Notes under the pieces: model-generated
What the model saw: only the letters and a program-made list of their open reading frames with translations
What the model was told of the DNA's origin: nothing
The model's database searches: none
Source: Gordonia namibiensis NBRC 108229
GTDB lineage: Bacteria; Actinomycetota; Actinomycetes; Mycobacteriales; Mycobacteriaceae
Assembly: GCF_000298235.1 (NCBI RefSeq)
Contig: NZ_BAHE01000002.1
Span: 1-64,000, forward strand
Direction of reading: 5' to 3'
DNA length: 64,000 bases
Part shown: positions 59,138-64,000 of the stretch, piece after piece
Position numbering within the stretch: position 1 is the stretch's first letter
How the letters are laid out: the number at the start of each line of letters is the position of its first letter
Position numbers and translations under genes: made by a program

Positions 59138-59289
59138 TGGGCACGGAGAGAGCGAGCTCGGCCCGCGGGAGTGGTCTCCGAAAAGGATTGACGTTCAGGC
59201 AAACTTCAGCGGCATGCGTTTTCGATGTGCGCATCCCTGGGCCCGGTGAAACCGAGCCGCCGGCTAATTCGCAACTGTCCCCAAAGACA

Positions 59290-59324
59290 ACTCGACCGCG
59301 ATCACGGCGTGATCGCGGTCGAGT
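59290..59324 (-). terminator. 15-bp perfect hairpin after the M23 peptidase gene
   Basis: ACTCGACCGCGATCA (59290-59304) pairs with 59310-59324, loop CGGCG. On the minus strand it is followed by TGTCTTTGG. It lies 65 bp beyond the peptidase stop. Confidence 0.8.
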
Positions 59325-59388
59325 GGGGTGCGCTGGACACGGGGTGTTGAGCCAATGTCACGCGCAGTTGCTCAGGAAGCAGCGTTCA

Positions 59389-60054
59389 TCACGGGTGCAC
59401 GCCGCGCTTGTTGAGCCAGACCTGGGGGTTGATCTTGGTGCCGTTGGCGTCCCAGACCTCGTAATGGAGGTGGGGGCCGGTGGACTGGCCGCGGTTGCCC
59501 ACGGTGGCGATCTTCTGACCGGCGGTGACGTGCTGTCCGGGGCGGACGAAGCTCTGGTCGACGTGCCCGAAGACGCCGGTGGTGCCGTCGTCCTGCTTGA
59601 CGCGGACCCACTGGCCGAAGCCGGAGGCCGGGCCGGACTCGACGACGACTCCGTCGGTCACGGCATAGACGGGGGTGCCGATCTTGTTGGCAATGTCGAC
59701 GCCGTTGTGATTCGAGCCCCAGCGTGCGCCGTAACCCGAGGTGACGGTGCCACTGACGGGCTTGACGGCCTTCCGCATGCCCGGGGCGCCGGGGGTGAAG
59801 ACCGACGGAGGCAGGATGTCGCGGGCGAACTTGTCGACCTCAGGCGGCAGGACCAGGCCGGCCGGCATCTTCACGTTCTCCGGCAGCGCGATGTGTGGGG
59901 CCGGCGGCTGAGGCGCGGGCTGGGCCGATGCCTGCGCCGCGGTGCCGACCGTCAGGCCGGCGGCGCCTGCAAAGGCCACGAGCGCGGCAGCGCGCACTGC
60001 CTTTCGGCTGCGGGTCTGGGGTGAGTGATGAGCGTTCAGGAAATTCAAGGGCAC
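59389..60054 (-). CDS. Secreted M23 (LytM-type) peptidase
   Basis: 221 residues from GTG at 60054; a longer reading begins at GTG 60111. The N-terminus is a signal peptide (SRKAVRAAALVAFAGAAGLT, cleavage near AQASA), followed by a Pro-rich stretch. The peptidase M23 domain has HNGVDIA (zinc His and Asp) and GPHLHYEVW (H-x-H). It should cut peptide cross-links of the cell wall in the envelope, or regulate such enzymes. I looked upstream for a c-di-AMP riboswitch, which often precedes such genes, and found no convincing match. Confidence 0.88.
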   Translation of the reverse strand: MPLNFLNAHHSPQTRSRKAVRAAALVAFAGAAGLTVGTAAQASAQPAPQPPAPHIALPENVKMPAGLVLPPEVDKFARDILPPSVFTPGAPGMRKAVKPVSGTVTSGYGARWGSNHNGVDIANKIGTPVYAVTDGVVVESGPASGFGQWVRVKQDDGTTGVFGHVDQSFVRPGQHVTAGQKIATVGNRGQSTGPHLHYEVWDANGTKINPQVWLNKRGVHP

Positions 60055-60419
60055 AGCTTTTCTGTTTCGGTAACGATTAGATCTCGTATCGGACACGACG
60101 AGGCTAAACACGCGGACCTGAGCACAGCCTTAGAAATCGGCCTCAGCGTGGTCGGGCTCACTCGGAAACGGGCGATTACCCAGGTCAGAGTGGGCCCGGT
60201 CACCCTTTCAGGCGACGCCCGAGACACTCACGCAACGGCTCGTACGGCGACGCCGCGCTGGGTGCCGCGTCCGGGGTCGCAAAGACAGGGGATGGCGATC
60301 CCGCACCTAACCGGCTGCCGAACGCGACACGGTGAGCCGACCCTGTGGACGGCCGCGAGGAGATCCGGCGTCGGGTGATCTAGCATCATCCGGCACGGGG
60401 ATGAATGTCGGGGGATTCG
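60055..60419. other. Intergenic region between M23 peptidase and SseB-like gene
   Basis: About 365 bp without a gene. It must carry the promoters of both divergent genes. No strong palindrome, repeat or riboswitch-like fold was recognised. GGGGGA near 60409 is the ribosome site of the gene to the right. Confidence 0.5.
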
Positions 60420-60815
60420 ATGACTGTCACGTATGCGGGGGAAGTGCGGGCGTACCTGTCCGGTTTCGGCGACCCACCGATGCTGTACGCAGCACTACGC
60501 GAGACGCAACTCTCGGTACCGCTCGATGTCCACGGCCGTTTCTTCACCCTCAAGCAGAGTGGGCTGCGGTGGATGCTGGCGTTCACGACTCCCCAGCGTC
60601 TACGCGACTTCGCCGACCTGACCGAGCGCGACTCCGCCGACATCACCTATGTCGAGGTTCAGGGACAGTCGCTGATCGACGACGTCCTCGACCAAGCCCC
60701 GGAACCGACGGGCCTCGTCGTCGACTGCGCGACGTCGGAGATGATGACCTTCCCGCCGACCAAGGACCTGACTCCGCACTGTTACTACGACGACGAGGGC
60801 GAGATCGTTCGATGA
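60420..60815 (+). CDS. SseB-like protein
   Basis: 131 residues; ATG at 60420 is chosen because GGGGGA stands 5 bases before it. The pattern resembles the SseB N-terminal domain: LYAALRETQLSVPLD, LRWMLAFTTPQRLRDFAD, and a GLVVDCATSEMMTFPP strand. Proteins of this type accompany type VII-type effector genes in actinobacteria and may act as chaperones or accessory factors. It overlaps the next gene by 4 bp (ATGA). Confidence 0.7.
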   Translation: MTVTYAGEVRAYLSGFGDPPMLYAALRETQLSVPLDVHGRFFTLKQSGLRWMLAFTTPQRLRDFADLTERDSADITYVEVQGQSLIDDVLDQAPEPTGLVVDCATSEMMTFPPTKDLTPHCYYDDEGEIVR

Positions 60816-61450
60816 CAGACAACCTGGGCGTCAATCCCGCCGACATGGAGAAGGCCAGCGCCGGGATCAATGGCGTGATCGACGCTCTGGGGCAGACCGG
60901 CGTCGGCTCAGGATACTCCGCAGGACTCGGTCGCGGTTACGGCGATCTGGATCTCGACGGCAAGACAATCGGCCACGCCGACCCCAAGGACGGCCTAGAG
61001 GAATACTGCGATCGTTGGGAGTGGGGCGTCCGCGCGCTGGTGACCGGCGCCGCGGAGCTCTCCAAGGGCCTCGGACTGGGCGCCAGTCACTATGAGCGCG
61101 AAGAAGAGTGGGCCGCCAACCAGCTCAAGGACTGGGCGATGGACCTTGTCGGTGACCCGAACCTGACGGCCGAGCAGATCAAGGAGATGTCCTTGGGCGA
61201 TCTGTGGGACCACAACCGCAACGCGGTGACCAACCCCCAGTGGGCGCTGACCCCCGAGGAGATGCAGCGCCACAAGGAATTCTTCAGTGCCACCGGCGCG
61301 ACGTTCCTTGATGACGTGGGGGCGATCGGCCGGCACGCGGTCGATCCGACGTCCCTCGTCACGGACACCATCGACGGCTTCCAGAGCGACGGATTCACCG
61401 CCGACACCCCGACCGAGCCCGGTTCTCCCGCCCCGCGCGTCGACCAGTGA
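60812..61450 (+). CDS. Helical ESX-associated protein
   Basis: 212 residues, start in an ATGA overlap with the SseB-like gene. It begins MTDNLGVNPADMEKASAGIN, like a WXG100-type first helix, followed by GYSAGLGRGYGDLDLDG and a conserved EYCDRWEWGVRALVTGAAEL segment. A hydrophilic, Pro/Thr-rich tail follows. This arrangement, directly before a large effector, is common for type VII-secreted toxins and their partner or chaperone. No enzyme motif is seen. Confidence 0.7.
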   Translation: MTDNLGVNPADMEKASAGINGVIDALGQTGVGSGYSAGLGRGYGDLDLDGKTIGHADPKDGLEEYCDRWEWGVRALVTGAAELSKGLGLGASHYEREEEWAANQLKDWAMDLVGDPNLTAEQIKEMSLGDLWDHNRNAVTNPQWALTPEEMQRHKEFFSATGATFLDDVGAIGRHAVDPTSLVTDTIDGFQSDGFTADTPTEPGSPAPRVDQ

Positions 61451-61464
61451 TCGGGGCGGCCTGA

Positions 61465-64000
61465 ATGGGCATGTTCGACTTCCTTGAGGACGGTAAAGAG
61501 TGGCTCGGGGGCGTGGTCGACGGCGCCACCGACCTTCTCGGGGACGGTCTCCGCAGTGTCGGTCTGGACAAGATCGCCACCGGGGCCGAGGATTTCGGCG
61601 ACAGCGTCGCCAACTCCCTGGGCGCTATGCCCGACGAGAAGGAACTGGAGGAGTCGAAGAACCCCAAGGAGCTGGTCCTCGGCGACCCCGGTGGAATCCG
61701 GGATCTCGCCGAGAAGTTCACCGGATTCGCCGGCAACTTCACCAGTGCCGGCGAAGGTATCCGCGGCATCTCGGCGGGCGACTGGACCGGGGACGGCGCC
61801 GCCGGCTTCCGTGATGCCACCGCGAATCAGGTTCCGAAGTGGTTCGCCGCGGCCGACGCCGCGTCGAAAGCCGCCGCCGCGCTGTCCAGTTGGGCCGGCG
61901 TGGTCGAGTTCGCGCAACAGAAGGCGGCCGAGGCCGTCCGCGTGTGGGAGGAAGGTGAACGCAAACGGGACGAGTGGGTCAAGGCGGCCGACAAGTACAA
62001 CGAGGAACTCGACGACTATCAGAACGATCGTCGCGACACCCCGCCCGTCCACCCGGGGCCGGATCCATGGCCGGGATACAAGGCCGAGGCCGAACGGATC
62101 CTGAAAGTCGGCCGTGACCACCGCAATTCGGCGGCGCCGGGAACGAAGGCCGAACTGAGTAGTGCCGCGAACATGGCGCCACCGATGCCGTCGGCGTACG
62201 AACAGGCAACGATGACCGCGAAAGACGTGGGCACCGCTGGCTTTACCGCGTTCAACCATTTCGAAGCCGGCATGATCGGCTCGGTGACCGAGGTCGTCAA
62301 AGCCCTCAACATGCTCAACCCGACGAACATCTACAACGTCACCAACCCGCACCAGTACGCACGCAACACCGCGGGCATGGCGGCAGGCCTCGTGCATCAG
62401 GTGGCGAATCCCGACGAGTTCGTCCGCGGTTTCATCGGTTCGGGGTGGTCGGACGATCCCTCTCAGGCCCTCGGCAACTTCACCGGCAACGTTCTCATGA
62501 CGGTAGCGCCGGGGCCGAAGGGAACATCCGCGCTCACCGCAGGTCTCAAGAGCACACGTCATCTGCCGTCGCCATCATCGTCGACGCCCCGCGTCGGGTC
62601 TGTGTCTCATGCACCTGGTGCGTCGCCGATTGCACCGCACTCATCGCCGTCCACACCCACCGTCACGCCCGCAAACCACGGTGCCACACCGTCTTCCGAG
62701 CTGCTCGGTAGTCATGGCCCCGAACTTCCGGTGACACATGATGGCCCGCCGGTGTCACGAGTCGACACCCCGACACCACATGCACCTGTCGACGCACCGT
62801 CGACAACTCCATCGTCGGTGCCGGATCGGGGCACACCGGCCGGGGGAGCCGTTGACTCGACGCCGATTCCGGGACCCGACGCGCCGACAGCACGTCCTGA
62901 TACTCCCGCATCGTCTCCCGATCAGCCCGTCGGTGGAGGCACGTTCGACAACTCTGCACCTTCCGGCACGCACGGCGACGGCCCATCGCCCACGTCAACA
63001 CCTGAGTCGACGACGGCGTTCCATGGAGACGCGCCGGATCCGTCGAGCTCCGATGTCGGAAACAGCACGGCTGGCTCGCGGACGCCCGGTGACGACTACC
63101 CGCCCGGACCCGACCGCGGCGAGACGACCACGCCTACGGGTGCCGGCGCGGTCGATCACAACCCAGATCAGGCCGGGACGCCCGCCAACCACACCCCCGG
63201 CCACTCCGACACCCCCGCTCGCGTCCCGTTCGACCGCAACGACGCACCCGGTGACCTCCGTAGCGAACCGTCTTCTGTCAAGACCGATGGCGACCCCGCC
63301 GCTCGAAACTCCGCGCGCCCCGATGAAACGGCACCAACCGACCGCGACGCCTCTGGAACGACCCACCACGAACCGACTCCGCCCAAGACTGATTCCCACG
63401 GTTCCGGACAGCACCCCGCCCGTAACGACGAGCCCACCGGTGCGCATCCACCGAAAGCCGCCGACGAACGCGGCGGTCCAACAACATATCCCACACACGC
63501 CGACGCGGACACGCCAATACCGGGAGCGCGCCCGACACCCGTGGCGCCCCACGGTGACGGCCCACCCTCCGGGGCCCACCAGGGGGCCGACACGCCGACC
63601 CGGAGCCCGTCGGAGAACTCGCCGGCAACTCCGGTTGCGCCGGTCTCCGGCCATCACGCGGCGTCGACACCGCATTCGACAACCGATGGCGGGCAGCCGA
63701 AACCCTCAAACACTCCGGGCGGCGCAGCGACGCCGACCAAGACCGACACCCCCGCGGCACCACCGCGGATCCCCGAGCACACTCCCGACCGCACTCCACC
63801 CGCACGGTCCACCCCTGACAGCACCGGCCACGCCCGCGAGAGCGACCGCGCCCGGCCCGCGCAATCACATTCCCACCACGTGCCCGAACCGGCGGTCCGA
63901 CACATGCCCGACCGCGACCCGGGTACTCCCACCCCACGGGTCACGCCTGACGACCGGTCGATCCCGCCGGCGGTACTCGCGGACCGGCCGGTTTCACCTG
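61465..64000 (+). CDS. Large type VII-style polymorphic toxin-like protein, 3' end outside window
   Basis: Open from ATG at 61465 to the window edge, at least 845 codons. Residues about 1-170 form a helical WXG100-like or ESX-secretion domain (ISAGDWTGDGAAGFRD, containing the W-x-G turn, then AADAASKAAAALSSWAGVVEFAQQKA). A second helical part continues to about residue 360 (NMLNPTNIYNVTNPHQYARN, GFIGSGWSDDPSQALGNFTGN). From about 370 on it is a low-complexity Pro/Thr/Asp/Gly/His-rich tail, such as SRVDTPTPHAPVDAPSTTPS. Toxins of this kind carry their toxic domain at the extreme C-terminus, which lies beyond the window. An immunity gene would be expected after it. Confidence 0.82.
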   Translation, partial: MGMFDFLEDGKEWLGGVVDGATDLLGDGLRSVGLDKIATGAEDFGDSVANSLGAMPDEKELEESKNPKELVLGDPGGIRDLAEKFTGFAGNFTSAGEGIRGISAGDWTGDGAAGFRDATANQVPKWFAAADAASKAAAALSSWAGVVEFAQQKAAEAVRVWEEGERKRDEWVKAADKYNEELDDYQNDRRDTPPVHPGPDPWPGYKAEAERILKVGRDHRNSAAPGTKAELSSAANMAPPMPSAYEQATMTAKDVGTAGFTAFNHFEAGMIGSVTEVVKALNMLNPTNIYNVTNPHQYARNTAGMAAGLVHQVANPDEFVRGFIGSGWSDDPSQALGNFTGNVLMTVAPGPKGTSALTAGLKSTRHLPSPSSSTPRVGSVSHAPGASPIAPHSSPSTPTVTPANHGATPSSELLGSHGPELPVTHDGPPVSRVDTPTPHAPVDAPSTTPSSVPDRGTPAGGAVDSTPIPGPDAPTARPDTPASSPDQPVGGGTFDNSAPSGTHGDGPSPTSTPESTTAFHGDAPDPSSSDVGNSTAGSRTPGDDYPPGPDRGETTTPTGAGAVDHNPDQAGTPANHTPGHSDTPARVPFDRNDAPGDLRSEPSSVKTDGDPAARNSARPDETAPTDRDASGTTHHEPTPPKTDSHGSGQHPARNDEPTGAHPPKAADERGGPTTYPTHADADTPIPGARPTPVAPHGDGPPSGAHQGADTPTRSPSENSPATPVAPVSGHHAASTPHSTTDGGQPKPSNTPGGAATPTKTDTPAAPPRIPEHTPDRTPPARSTPDSTGHARESDRARPAQSHSHHVPEPAVRHMPDRDPGTPTPRVTPDDRSIPPAVLADRPVSP

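Noticed and set aside
60055-60404. c-di-AMP (ydaO-type) riboswitch before the M23 peptidase
   Set aside because: Such a switch often precedes wall-peptidase genes in actinobacteria, but I could not match its conserved core here.

Overview
The window comes from a high-GC actinomycete of the mycolic-acid group, most likely Gordonia or a close relative. The evidence is the GC-rich codon use, the F420-type luciferase-like oxidoreductases, a DUF3558-type lipoprotein, WXG100/type VII-style secretion genes, and a dispersed GC-rich intergenic repeat (CTCCCTGAGGTGCGAGGAGCG / GGTTGAGTAGGCGAGGAGCG, usually followed by AGCGACGAGCC). I saw no rRNA, tRNA, CRISPR array, transposase or integrase. The genus call is inference.

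Region 1 (about 0.7-12.5 kb, minus strand) is one long gene string. Its core is the conserved Nit1C / MSMEG_0565-0572 nitrogen-starvation cluster, read in the order nitB, nitrilase nitC, nitG, flavoprotein nitH, radical SAM nitD, fused acetyltransferase/AIR-synthase-like nitE-nitF, an inactive-looking nitrilase paralogue and a glycosyltransferase. In Pseudomonas fluorescens the Nit1C cluster is linked to cyanide assimilation. Here the string continues, with overlapping starts and stops, into a DMT transporter, an NTF2-like protein, an F420-type oxidoreductase and an SRPBCC protein, and ends at an FKBP lipoprotein. The dispersed repeat has entered the coding sequence of two of these genes, including an 8 x 45 bp in-frame array at the start of nitE-nitF.

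Region 2 (13.3-20.9 kb) holds a ZIP metal transporter, an HSL-type alpha/beta hydrolase, and jetA-jetB-jetC of a Wadjet/MksFEB SMC system. JetD is not present in the window; a restriction island starts 250 bp after jetC.

Region 3 (21.2-52.6 kb) is a dense defence island, partly of lower GC. It contains: a type I restriction-modification operon (hsdM, hsdS, hsdR); a gene fusing an HsdM-like methylase module to a DUF3696-type ATPase, translationally coupled to an unrecognised partner; McrBC; a divergent pair of an SF1 helicase-nuclease and an SF2 helicase; a 1323-residue HIT-PLD-SF2 helicase-DUF3427 protein; a uracil-DNA-glycosylase-family gene broken by one amber codon; a membrane/coiled-coil protein of unknown role; a DnaQ-BRCT-BRCT-TerD fusion; and a possible immunity-type protein. 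The best candidates for undescribed systems are the methylase-ATPase pair (27.1-30.9 kb), the SF1/SF2 helicase pair (36.1-43.5 kb) and the minus-strand HIT-PLD-helicase module (43.6-49.6 kb).

Region 4 (52.7-64 kb) is mostly ordinary chromosome: a methyltransferase, a luciferase-like monooxygenase with a divergent LuxR-type regulator, a DUF3558-like lipoprotein with a small partner, a VWA protein divergent from an NrtR-like Nudix regulator, and an M23 peptidase. It ends in a type VII-style effector cluster (SseB-like protein, small helical protein, and a large Pro/Thr-rich polymorphic-toxin-like protein that runs off the window).
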